64,000 nucleotides of DNA from Carallia brachiata. Taxonomy: Eukaryota; Streptophyta; Magnoliopsida; Malpighiales; Rhizophoraceae. The first letter of the stretch is position 1. Each line of letters starts with the position of its first letter. The notes under the pieces were generated by a model that saw only the letters and a program-made list of their open reading frames with translations, was not told the DNA's origin and did no database searches. Both the position numbers and the translations under genes were made by a program. Below are positions 38,089 through 49,989 of the stretch, piece after piece. The DNA is taken from positions 203,840 to 267,839 of the forward strand of contig JADCRB010000040.1 in the NCBI GenBank assembly GCA_021464245.1. The letters are read 5' to 3'.

Positions 38089-40035
38089 GTCATTTGGGCA
38101 TATGGCTTACCGTAGCATTAAATTGTATACAAGGCTAGGAAGCAACTGAGCAACTTCGTTTATATTAAAATTCGGACAGCCCAACCGGGAAGGTTGGAAA
38201 ATTGAATTTAACGAAGCATTGACTGGAACAGGAACAGGAACGGGATATAACTTTTTTAGCCGGGTAACAAGATTAGGCTTACCAGCTGAATGTCCATCTC
38301 AAGGACTCTCACTCATTTTGGCCCAACAGTAATGAAAGAAGATCGTGAAGAAGAAGAGAAGGAAGAATTGTACATCAAATATGCACACACATCAGTCAGG
38401 ACCAACACAACTTTTACTGGTCCTCTATAATTAGTTGGCTATGCCCTTCTAGTGATTTTTTTTTTTTGGCTTTTGGGAACCACAAGGGCTGCTTAACCTT
38501 TTCTGAATCCACCCAATTGGAGTTTTGTGCACTAAGACGCATTTTCATTTGCTCTACCCAAAATAACCACTAAAACCCAGAGGCAATGATCCAACATGTC
38601 TCCAACCGGTCTCAAATGATGACCGCCCAACCGATAAACCATCATTGGTTATCCATACAAAAAGCCTCAACCCCCACAAGGTAGATGTCTATTAAGAAAT
38701 GTTATAATTATTCAATTACTTCGCACATTGTTTAGTTATAAAATTGCAATACTCTTTAGTACATACTTTCCCACTTTTTTCAAAAAAAAAAACAAAAGAA
38801 AAAGAGTCGTTTCTCATCTTGACTTGAGTTTTTACTAATGTACTGTTATCTCCAACCTCCGCACCATTTTCAAAGTAGCAGTGAATGTATTAACTGTGAT
38901 GTCCTACAATCGTGAACTGCACTCTGCATTGGAATAACCAACAAAACCGTGTACAAATACTTTCCAGCATTTTACGGGGGCAAATGGAGCCCTGATCGCT
39001 TTAGCAGAATGCCAATTGCCTCGTACCTTGGGCTTCGTCGACCATAGCGATATAGCCTTGTAGGCAAATAGAAAATTGTAATCCACAACGGAGAGTAATA
39101 AATGAAAGAGATGGGAGAGAGGGGAATCTGTCCGCGACCCAATTGACCCCAACGACCAACAACAGTTTCAAAGCAGAATAAATCGTTAGAATCAAGTGTT
39201 TGCCGTCACACTAAAAGTTTAAATTTTTAGTTGACATGTAACTTTATTTGTTTAAATCTTTTCAGAGTCGCATTAAATATTAAGAAACTGCAATCATTAT
39301 AAGCGTCATAAGCCGAGATATTAAGCTTAAAGTTCAAAAATAACATTGACATAATATTAACCAACACAAGGTGCTTGGAGTGCAGACACGTTAATCTTTT
39401 ACAGCCGCCCCTCAATATGATATTGTTCTGCAGTGATGCCGACCATCCTTATAATATTTTCTCGTACAGTGGCTTGCATGATCAACTTATTCGAACGAGG
39501 TCCTCCCGGTCGAATTTTCTTTGTTTATACTTCAGCTATTTAATGTTTCGCCGGCCATTTGGCTCCTCAGGCCGTTGCCTCACTTGGTTCCTTTGCGGTG
39601 GAATGTAATGCCTGTTGATCATTGAAAACATTGGCATGCATAAAAATAAGTTCTAATCTAAGTTAGTAACTTATGAAACATCTAATTTTAAGTCAATAAG
39701 TTTAAAAAATTCAATTAAGGAAGAATAAATTGTTACATGACAACATTTATTTTACATTTTAATGAAAGTTAACAATATATCATTGTTTTTTTCTTCTCTA
39801 TCATTACATGTCAATTATACTTTTTGTTAAGATTTACAAGAAAGTTTAAATCGTGTCGAAGTTATTAGACTAAATTGTGAACCTTTTTTAAAGTTCCTTT
39901 CACTAAATTTAGAGCTTTCTCTAAAATTATTGACCCAATGTAGCACTTTATCTACAATTTTTTTATCCAATTTAGAACTTTTCCTATGTTACTCAAAACG
40001 TGGATAGTGCGGTCCAACAGATCAGTAAACCCATC

Positions 40036-40076
40036 TGACGTGGCATGCTTAACTTGCCGCGTAATGTGCCACGTCA
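40036..40076. repeat. Perfect 10-bp inverted repeat (TGACGTGGCA)
   Basis: TGACGTGGCA at 40036-40045 and its exact complement TGCCACGTCA at 40067-40076 with a 21-nt loop. Each arm holds an ACGTGGC (ABRE/G-box-like) core. Confidence 0.7.
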
Positions 40077-40097
40077 TGATCATGTTAGCACCACATA

Positions 40098-40193
40098 AGC
40101 ACAGGTGGTTTTGATGGAATTAAATTTACTGATATATTTCTGAACAGCACAGGTGGTTTTGATGGAATTAAATTTACTGATATATTTCTGAAC
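40098..40193. repeat. Exact 48-bp tandem duplication
   Basis: Units 40098-40145 and 40146-40193 are identical, starting AGCACAGGTGG and ending ATTTCTGAAC. Confidence 0.95.
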
Positions 40194-41438
40194 TTATTTC
40201 AATAGAATTTTCTTTAACTGGACTTTTTAAAACTTACTGACTTAAAATTGCATTTTTTTTTTCCCTGAATCACTGGCCAAAATTAAAACTTACTCTGCAT
40301 TGACATTGGTAAACCCATAAGCAGAAAAGTTGCATTAACCTGTCCGTAGATCTACAGGTTATGCCATCACAACTTTTAATTGCTTGTTAGTTTTTTCATA
40401 CATGATCGTGGATATGAACAACAAATATACAAATACGCATCCAAGTACCATTGCATTAGCAATCATCACCGAGAAGGTTATAAATTAGGACACATTTTAT
40501 TTCAAGCGCGTAGATATTATTGTTAAATTGTTCCCAAGGCCGGATCTGGTATCCTCGTTGCTTTGGTCACCAGAGCAGCAGAGCTGTCTCTATCGCCGGC
40601 GCTGTCGCCGGTCCGCCGCTGGCTTCACCGCCTGTGAAGCCGATGGAATGGGTGCTGTTTGTTTATTTTGGTCATAGGAGCTTGTACTATTTGCGTTGTT
40701 TCTGTTGTAGTGTTAGTTTGTGTTTGTGTTTAAATTGTACTGTTTGTTTGTTCTTTTTGTAGTTTAGTGTAGTTGAAAATCATTACCGAGTGTATTTAAT
40801 TAATATCTATCGTAAGTCTGCCTAAATACAATAATTTCTACTTTATACAGTTTAGTCTGACTATTTTCAATCCGATGAGTACTTTCGAAAGAAAATTTTA
40901 TCAAAATGGACGTCAAACTCAACTTGTAAATAATTATCTAAACCACATCAGGTCATTAGGATCGTCCCTTATTCCTACATCGTACAAGTTCTTTCGGCAC
41001 TTTTACGTTGGACTTATGTACGAATTGACGTTTATATAATACAACGATTTCTTTCCGTCAAAGAAAAAAAACAGAAAGATTTCAAGGCCGACAATAGTAC
41101 TATCAATAATGCCACTATGAGAACGCTCTTCTAAAGTAAGAATAGCACCGTGAACTGCTAGAGGTGAATAAGACTGAAAAATAAAACAAAACAGCGCCGT
41201 CAACAGCAACTTCGATTATATCCTTTATTTTTGTGCATGCTAAATCGGGCGCACAATTGTTAAAAAGAAGGCTTACATATCCACCATAATCCAAACGAGA
41301 CACTGTCACATGCAGAAAACAATCTCCTCAATGTGACATTGTCCCAATGATGAGGCACTTTAACAGAAAAACTACCACATTACATTTACAGTTTTATGAT
41401 ATGTAGCATCTAGGAGCTACATATAAAGTATTGTATAA

Positions 41439-43340
41439 TCATTCTATGTTGATTCTAACAACCTTCTTGGTTCTTGCGCTGGAAGCATTAGTCCAATCTT
41501 CAATATCCGATCCCCTTCCTCCAACATACCGGCGTTGTTCAGAAGTTGGAAGGGGCAAACCACCCCCAAGTTGCACTGACTTCCGTCCCCAACTGCTAGA
41601 AGCTATATCACCATTGCCAATTATGTGTTAAGCGTATTAGACAAGCACTCAGAAAAAAGATGCTTCCAAGAATCAATTATCGTATAAACGGCACAAAGAT
41701 CCAACCAAAAAACTACCAACTATAACTAATAATGGGAACAGAAAACCCAACGTAACACAATGTGAAGCAGACCATGAAGATCCACCAAACAAACATCTCG
41801 TACAGTGAAAAGGGTCACCATTCAAAGTCTACATATTTCTCAGCAACTAAATGCAGTTACAGTCATACTTAACATTCATATGAAATAGCAATCCTAAATA
41901 ACTCAGGAGAACAGACCCTTTAAGTAAATTATCACAGAGGAATATACTCGATGTTGGAACACATAATAACCATTATATTTACACAAACTTGTGCTCACAA
42001 ACGGATACAAGCCTTTCCTTCACAGTTTTATTCACCAGATGCGAACATCAAACATCAGTATTCAAAACTTTTTCTTTTCAAGACCTAACTACAGCCCAAA
42101 GGAAAACACTAGCAGTGCAAATCACACTGAAAGAACAAGATAATCCTAACCTAATTCCTTGAAAGTCAGTGACATATTTGAGAAAAGTGCTACCAAAAAA
42201 ATGCAAGCGGAAAATAAACACAAGATCCAAAACACAAATCCAAAAGGCAAGCCAGCAATAATTACTTGTCCTTTCATGAGTGCTCGACTGATCATTCCAG
42301 CCATGTAGCTTTCCTTTGGAATTGCCATTCCATGCTTCTTCAAAACCAGGAAGTTCATCTTGAAAATATACAAAATTAGACCTCCATTAAAAAGATGTGA
42401 AAACCTATATAACTACAAGAAGAAGGGGAAAAGAAAAACCTTCATTTAGGTTGTGTAAAGTCTGCATAGTATCGACCTTTCCATCCCAATTGAGCTTTCT
42501 TGTGACAGAATGGCCCTGCAAGAAGCACAACAGTGTCAATCACCACAGCGGGACCACAAATTAAAATAGTGCATAACAGTAATAACCTTATCATGTATTC
42601 CTCTTGAAATCCGATGTGTTGCTTGACCTGTTGTCTTATCAGCTTCTTTGCTCTCCTCCATCACCACCTGGACCATAACCATAAAATTATAAGAAAAAGA
42701 AATAGGCGGCAAAACAAACTTTGCCAGCTAAAGGACACTCACTCCATCAGCACCCGTCCTTCTGGTTCTTGTAGAGGTGTAATAGGCTCCGTTTACACCA
42801 CCATAGGTGACTTTGCAGGTATGAAACTTGAAACTATGTGCCTGTGGTTCTGTTCTTTGTGTCCTATTATAATCATTGCTGTGATTCACATCCTCGCCTT
42901 CCCTTTCTGCTACATCCAGCACAATTGTCAATAGGATGTATACATTATCACAAGCCAGAATGAAAAAATTGAATATGGAGTTACCATAAGAATCATCATC
43001 GGGATGCTCAACTGATGGTTCTTTGCTTGAGCCAGTTTGATTTTGACGCTTAATCTTCTCGTCTATAGAGTGCACTTCTTCTTCTCCCTCGCCATCTGAG
43101 TTTACTTCTTCTATCACTATCCCCTTTGTTCCATCAGTGTGAAATACATACCACCAGTTTCGAAGTCACAGGTTCAGGCCCGTGGGATTGAAAAATGCTA
43201 CCAAATGGGCGAGTGAAGAACGGGGCATCGAAAGGATCCCGGCCTCCAAATAGGCTGGGCATCATACGAAAGCCCCGGAATTGAGCAAAAGGATCACCCA
43301 TACCAAAGAAATCATTTCTACTCTCTCTTTCCCTCTGCAT
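41439..43340 (-). CDS. Plant MLF-like (myeloid leukemia factor / Mlf1IP domain) protein, about 310 aa, one frameshift
   Basis: Six coding exons with GT-AG borders: 43340-42985, 42906-42743, 42667-42587, 42515-42440, 42358-42266 and 41602-41439. All phases fit once one base is removed in exon 1, between 43137 and 43165 (AAA or TTT run). The N-terminus MQRERESRNDFFGMGDPFAQ and SLFGGRDPFDAPFFTRPFGS is Phe/Gly/Asp-rich as in MLF proteins. An acidic segment (EEVNSDGEGEEE) follows, then the MLF core VTYGGVNGAYYTSTRTRRTG, SKEADKTTGQATHRISRGIH and GHSVTRKLNWDGKVDTMQTL, and DELPGFEEAW. The end KKVVRINIE matches plant members. Animal MLFs act in chromatin and protein quality control; the plant role is poorly known. 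The last donor (ACAA|GTAATT) is the weakest site; reading through it would give a hydrophobic tail instead. Confidence 0.85.
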
Positions 43341-44277
43341 TCTCTAGCTGCTGTCAACCTGTCAAACACTAGAGATCAACATGACAACACCAGCGTATGG
43401 CTGTACAAGAAAAGAAGATGCCTGTCTATTAAATTGTCTCCAAAAACAACCAGATAACTTCAGCAAAACAAAATAATTTTTTTACTTCCGAATGGGGTTC
43501 ATGATTCTAGTGCTTTTAAAACAATTATGAGCTACTTATTTCTTGCAATCAAATACATACACCCACAAGAAGACCTTACTTCCATTCCGCTCATACGTTG
43601 AACAGTAACAGAATTATCAACCAATAATTATCCTAAGGATAAAAATTCCCAGCGCAATTACTCAAATACTAGAAAAATGATGGATTCAGTCCAGATTCAA
43701 TCAAGATAGACGCATAAATTTTTCTATTAAGCTAAAAAATAATCAATTAGTAGGGAGGATTAGAGAAGTTAACGTATGCATCCATCAAACGTCGAGAATT
43801 CGAGAAAGAGCAGTTCATTTCATTCCGCATAATACAAAAAGCAAAACTTTAAGCTCTTCTTCGGAGAAAATTTTAGTACGTAATCGGAAAACAGTAGAGT
43901 TAATTTACGGGATTGAACATTTATTCTAGTGGTTGAAAGAGTGTCCTTCAATTACGAAATAAAGGATTTAACTTTTATTAATTTCATTTCTTTGTACGTC
44001 TAATAAAATTCTTTATAAAAAATAAAAATAAAAAAAAGTGACTGTACGAATCATCGCTATAATAAGTGATCAGTTACTCACTTTTATCCACTTTTATCTT
44101 AGTTATTTTCCTATGCTAAGGTTCCGCTGAGTTAGGCTGCAGAAAAAATGAACGGAAAAGGAATAAGAAAGAAGCGGAAACTCACCGGAAAATTGCTGCC
44201 GATGCGCCAATTTTGAGCCGATTACATAGCAACAACAATGGAAACCAGAATGGGCTGTGCCGCTGGGACGCAGATGG

Positions 44278-44285
44278 TATTTATA
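44278..44285 (-). promoter_or_regulatory. TATA box and 5' UTR exon of the MLF-like gene
   Basis: TATAAATA on the minus strand predicts transcription from about 44250. A leader exon then ends at 44186 with the donor CCG|GTGAGT. A matching acceptor TTTGACAG lies at 43359, 18 bp before the start codon, so an 827-nt intron probably sits in the 5' UTR. Such leader introns often raise plant gene expression. Confidence 0.6.
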
Positions 44286-44349
44286 GTTGGAGTGAAGCAA
44301 TGAAAATGTGACACGTATCAGTATACATTCTTCCATAGGCTAGAACATT

Positions 44350-46152
44350 CGACTCCAAATTTTAGTTTAGACTGACTTTTTTTTTGTTTTTCTTATTCAC
44401 TTTTTAAAATTTTCAAATTGGTGGTCGAGAATCTAGATTTTGGTTTAGATGCCCAATTAATGTGTCATTTTTTTTTAAGTTTAGAGATTACTCTAAACCT
44501 AAAAAATGAGTTGTATGTCTTATTATAATAAATGAAGTTTAAATTTATTCACTTATTTTCATAGTTATTCAATTTGATTTAATAATTAATTCGACTAAAA
44601 AGTATGGTCATTAAATTACTAATCTAATTGTCGAATCACTAGTTAAATTGCATATTTTATCAAAAATATATAATAATAATAATAATGAGTTAATACGATG
44701 AAATCTTCATATCATATGAATTGCAATAAATAAATAATTGAATTCTAAAATGTAACAAATTGGAAAGATATTCATCTCTATTTATTGAAAAGAATTGAGT
44801 ATACTCATCTCAGATGTCATGCTAAATCTTAACCCTCATTTTCTATTTGATTAATAATAAGTAATACCTCATTTCTGTTTAGACAATTTGTATACGAGAA
44901 TTCAAAATCAACATTATGAATTCATTCAAACTCTTATAAAAAAAATCCAATAAGAAAAAAGAATAATTGTGAAAGGAGAAAAATAATGTAAGAGTACTTG
45001 AATGATAAAATCAACATAACTTGTTGCGAGTTTTTTGAGACCAAGTAGAGAACAAAGAAAGTTTGAGAAGGTGGTGAAGCAAAGAAGAGAATGTGATCGT
45101 CATGGGTGGCTGTTGCTAAGTTTTGACTATTCAGAAACCAAAATAAAACACTAAAACTATATTTTATTATTTTTATGTATCCAAAAGCAAAAGGACTAAA
45201 GCAAAAGGCCCATGATGTTCTGAATTTGTAAAAATCAGGCCAGCTTACACTTAACCGGGCTGCCGAGTTTATACGAAATCGCTGGATTTGACTGAATTTT
45301 ATGTCTTTCGGTGTAATTAATGATTCAACCCAATTTGATGTTTGAGTCACTAGATTTTCTGTTAGACCGATCAGACTGAACCGAGTTTAATAACAATGCT
45401 TACTTCCCTCTCATATAATCGAGGCCATCATTTTGTTTTTCTTACATTTTTAACCTTGCTCACAAGAAATTTGGCTTGACATTACTATTGGATTGATTGA
45501 ACGATGTGGGAACCAAAAACAATTGGAGAAAAAGCGGAAGCGGTAAATTTGAGAAATCAAAATACAGGTTTATTTATAATAACCATTAATTATGTATTTT
45601 TAATTTTTTAATGTATGATGACAGTACACATCCAATTAACCGCAAATTGCTCCATAGAAAAATTAAATTTCCCTTAATACGGAACCATAATACGGAATCT
45701 CTCTTTCTCGGACGCGCGCGCGCACACACACAAAGGTTTGTAGCAGGCATACAGACCAAGACCAATTTCCTATATTTCATTCAATTGTACATGAAAAACT
45801 AAAAGAACATCATCATCGTATCACACGAGCAAGGTTACATTCCTCGCTTACGGTTCCTGAACCCAACCCCAGTAACCAGAACAAGAAATTGGCATCAGCC
45901 CCATCACAGCATCCTCTCCTAGAAACAAACTAATCTGCCTGATTGGCTCATTGAAAGTTGAAACTCTCTCTCCCTCCCTCCGTCCCTCCCTCAAATTTAC
46001 AAAATACCCCTCGGAATGAGAGGTTTGGAACCCCAAATTAGTTGCAACTTGTTTACAGGTTAGGATGCAATGGCACTTCTTATTAGGGGCTCCCATATGT
46101 GCCCATAGAAAAAGAATCCCACTTCTGCTGAATGTGGCACAACAACTGGTTC
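44350..46152. other. Intergenic DNA between the MLF-like and PAT genes
   Basis: A 138-residue minus-strand frame at 44934-45350 has no recognisable domain and probably derives from an old repeat. (CG)n(CA)n simple sequence lies at 45713-45733. From about 45800 on is likely the 3' UTR of the PAT gene. Confidence 0.45.
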
Positions 46153-49100
46153 TTAAAACTCCTGTGAATCAAGTTCAGGCTTTGATGGATATTCAAGTCC
46201 TTGAAGTGCAGGCATACGCCTTATATCTTCTTCTGAATAAGCCGGAATAAACCAATATCGCTTATCTGCACCAAACACCTGAACCGCAATGTGCTGTGAG
46301 AATCTACACTGCCGATTCAGGAAATGCAAAGCTCACAAGGGACGATGAAATGAGAATAGAAAAATATAGCAGCTGAACACTCAAACACTGTATGTTACAG
46401 TCCATGGCCTAGTGGCAAAGAAAAAATGACAGTTGAAAATAAAAATTATCCGCCTGAACGGAAAACATAAGTCACTTTGATGCATAATTGACTAGTTTGT
46501 TCTGAGAACTACCACATTATAGTCCTATAAACCAGATTCCTAATCAAATGAAGGCAAAGCACATGTTACAAAGCATATGAGCAATTAAGTAGCACATGTT
46601 ACAAAGCATATGAGCAATTAAGTATGTTGAAAGTTCCAATTTTCAAGACCTGCTGCCCTGAGGTTATTCTAGTCTGGCTACGAAAAATTCAGGAGAAAAC
46701 ACCCCTAAGGATATGATGCACAAAAAAGAGTGTGTGTTATTGAAATAGTCAATTTGAGTCATGAATTAGAAATTATGGACAATGCATACAAAGTTCTGAA
46801 TAACAACAACAACGAAATAAAATGGAAAAGAGGTAAGGACCTGTTCAAAGTTCCTCTTTCGACCAAGATCATATCGCCATTTTGGTGTGGTCTTCTTCTC
46901 ATATGCCTAACAGCAGATTAATCGGCAGAACATCGCAAATAGATATGGCATCAATCCCATAATCAAATCATATCAAATTATCATATTATCAATATTATAT
47001 TTGAGAAGCTAAGGCAAAAATTTCTCTCTGCTTCTCCTTATTTGTAGCTTAATATTAATAGGCTCAATTATAAGAAAGAACAAATCATCAATTCCATGAA
47101 TTCCATAATATTGTTAACTTCCTCATTTGTGCTAATAAAAGCGCCCGGAAGAAACATAAGATAATAATGGTCAAGCTGAAAAATATAACGGAAAGAAAGT
47201 AAACAAGAAAATGAGATATCAATAGAACCACTTATAGGAAAGAAAGTTATGGAAGGGAAATCTATGCTAATGGTCAAATTGTATGGTAACAACCTCAATT
47301 ATAAGAAAGAAAGTAACAGAAGAAGAAAACATTAATTCCATAATATCATTAATTTCCTCATTTGTGTTAATGCTTAATGGTTGGAAGAAAAATAAGGTAT
47401 TGATAGTCATACCAGAAAAAGTAACGAAAAGAAAGTGAATAAGAAAATAAAGTATGAATAGCCCCACTTATGTGAAAGCAAGTTACTAAAGGAAAATCTA
47501 TGCTAATGGTTAAACCATATAGCAATGGACATAACGAATAACAAATCATTAATTCCCTAAATACCGTAATATCATTAATTCCCTCATTTGCTTCTTATGA
47601 ATGTGATATTTTGAACATTAGTTGTGACAAAATAAATCAATTAAAATTATGTGCAATGAAATATTTAACCTACGCGAAGCGTGAACTAAACCCTAGATTG
47701 TTTTCGTTTAGAAACTCTACTTAGATATCCACTATGAGACCAATAAAAACCCATATACGTTTATGAGCAAATTAACCCCAAAGAAAACTGTGATGTTTGA
47801 TGAAACATACACCCTTGACCACATTGGGTTCACATATGTCGAATGCCCAGATGATAGGTATTCGATGTTACATAGTATTGAAGATTGCATTGCACACATT
47901 CTCTTTCATGACATCTAAAACGCATGCAGAAGTTTTGACATAGAGTAGCCAAGATCAAAAGTCAAGAATGAAGGACACATAATGAAGCACACAAAGCTAA
48001 GCAAAATAAAATACCTCAATGGTTGTGGTATTGGCAGCCACCAGAGATATGTGCATTATAAGAAATCCCATAACACTCAGAGCAAATGCCAGATTCAGAA
48101 CTGGAAAGAGCAACAAAACTTATACAGACGAACAGAAGTTAATAACTAACTAGGTTAGAGTTAGGCTATGAATATCTTACCAAAGGAAAGAAATGTAGTT
48201 GCAAGGGTCCCTGGTGTTCCAGGAATTTCTCCATCACTAAAGAATGCTATGAAATGTGGCAATAGTGACAAAGTCACTAGACTTGTCTCAAGAAATGTAT
48301 AGAACTGCATTGACATTAAAAATTACAGTTAGCAAGCTGACAAAACAATGATGTAACCTTGCTAGCAAATTAAATCGATCTTCACAACACAAACATTTGG
48401 ACATAAATGATAACTTCAGAATTAGACAGTCGCACAGACCTTCTCGACATTGTCCATGTAATACATGTCTAGGCCATTTATATGTTTGAAATACATGCAC
48501 TTGGTACAAGCACATATACTTAATTCCCAACTCACTACAAGCTGAACAAGTAATACAACCAATATAATATACCATATAGAATCTATTACTAAGACGAAGA
48601 TGAAGCCAATCTAGATTGTGAAAACCAGCTCTTACATGGACCAGAAGATTCATTAGTTAATCAAACGATAATCACAAACTAAAAAAAAAAGTATCTGAAA
48701 CAGGAAACACCATCTCAATCAAGGATACTAGTACATCTCAAGAAAAGATCACAAAAGAGAAGCATATGGGAAAAGATGGCAAATCAGACTTACCAAAAAG
48801 AGAAGGAAATACTTATAATTTAATGCCCCAACGCAATTCACAACCCAGACACAATGATGATCCATCTTCAGCAGCACACACCTCCCACCTGAACAAAACA
48901 AAACAGCAAAATTCTCTACTCTGATGAGAGGGACAATTAACAGAGGAACAGTTTATGGTTCTCGTTGAATCATTCAGAATATCAAAACTCACAAACAGAA
49001 CAGTGATGGCAACGAGGTGGTTTCAGCTGGTTGCACTTCCGGCAGTACCGGATTCTCTGATTTGATGAGTCAGTCTGCAAACTACTGAACTCCGACCCAT

Positions 49101-49726
49101 CGGAAACGTCTGCCTCACCTTCTCCTCGTCACTAGCAGGCCTCCAACTAGGAGGCACGCTACCGGGGTCAGTTAAAACAACAGAAAAGTAACTCCACAAT
49201 AGCATCACCAGCTGCAAATTCAAACAAAATCCTAATCTTCAGTTCGCGATTCCAATTCAAATACGAAATTAATGTCTTTAGCATTATGCATTGCACAAAA
49301 ACAACTTTACAGCCTATAATCTCAAATTTCTAAACCACAAAACATAAACAGAGCCAAGATCTACAGAAAAACAACCTCTAGATATTATCCAATAACTTAG
49401 AAACAATTCAACAAGAAAAAATAAAACTCAACAAAGCGGAAACACACAATTATAAGGTAAGAAAACCCGGAATAAAACAACACAAAAAAAAAAAAATAGG
49501 GGATGATCGATCTTACAAGAAAATGAAAAGGGGTCAAGACGGCAAGAGCAATGAGACAATCAAGGCCACCTGCGTAGAGAGCAGGGCCATAGTTGGTCAA
49601 AACGACGGCGTAGTAGGTGACACCGACGACTCCGAGGACCAAGAGGATCATGATCGAGCCCAAGCCGCGGAGAGCGGTGCAGAACTTGAAGACATTCCAA
49701 GCCATGGTAGCTCCAGATCTATGCAT
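46153..49726 (-). CDS. PAT14: DHHC protein S-acyltransferase, PAT13/PAT14-like, about 308 aa, one frameshift
   Basis: This membrane enzyme moves palmitate onto protein cysteines. Seven exons: 49726-49517, 49211-48993, 48888-48794, 48304-48181, 48100-48015, 46906-46841 and 46278-46153. The start [11 protein letters not shown] is chosen because the close Arabidopsis homologues begin with a similar MxRSG extension; the second Met is at 49705. Four membrane segments are visible (about residues 19-40, 53-75, 173-198, 216-240). The Cys-rich domain reads [20 protein letters not shown], then the catalytic DHHC at about 153-156, followed by [15 protein letters not shown]. The conserved TTIE motif ends exon 5. 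One base is missing at 49118-49119 (GG for GGG), breaking frame in exon 2. The Cys-rich domain also has an extra Leu ([10 protein letters not shown] instead of CVLKMDHHC). The Arabidopsis pair PAT13/PAT14 acts at Golgi/TGN and in leaf senescence; which of the two this matches is uncertain. Confidence 0.88.
46559..46624. repeat. Exact 33-bp tandem duplication in a PAT intron
   Basis: Units 46559-46591 and 46592-46624 are identical (GCACATGTTACAAAG...). They lie in intron 6 of the acyltransferase gene. Confidence 0.95.
47064..47590. repeat. ~235-bp tandem repeat, about 2.2 copies, in PAT intron 5
   Basis: TCAATTATAAGAAAGAA, ATTCCATAATATyrTTAA, TTCCTCATTTGTG and AAATCTATGCTAATGGT recur in the same order near 47064-47290, 47294-47530 and, in part, 47540-47590. 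The copies are diverged. They fill much of the largest intron of the acyltransferase gene. Confidence 0.8.
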
Positions 49727-49989
49727 ACTATGGAATTCAACAGAAATCAGAAAATTAAAAAAAAAAAAAAAAGCTTGACAATTTATTAAAGGAACCCAGC
49801 CAACCCCCCCAAAAGGGTTTGTTTTTCTATGTATTCTGCGACGTGTTGCTGTAGAAATTTTGGTGGATCAGCTGGGGTTGTTAGGTTTGATCAGACGGTG
49901 ATCATTGCATCGAAACAAAAGGTACGAATCAGACAAAAGATTGGAGCTTTGTCAGTGAATTGTGAATCTAGGGTTTATGGGATTTGAAT

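Larger units (their letters stand above)
38100..41400. other. Intergenic DNA, no gene recognised
   Basis: Short frames at 38904-39195 (minus) and 39375-39608 (plus) have no domain. 40530-40760 is a GC-richer patch (CGCCGGCGCTGTCGCCGGTC) that looks like a retroposon or gene fragment without a tail. Small tandem and inverted repeats at 40036-40193 are listed separately. Confidence 0.4.

Noticed and set aside
42146..42358. Hydrophobic C-terminal extension of the MLF-like protein read through exon 5
   Set aside because: A donor at 42265 joins in phase to the exon at 41602-41439, whose KKVVRINIE ending is typical of plant homologues.
44934..45350. 138-residue minus-strand open frame
   Set aside because: Low complexity, Phe/Ser-rich, no domain; AT-rich repeat-like sequence explains it.
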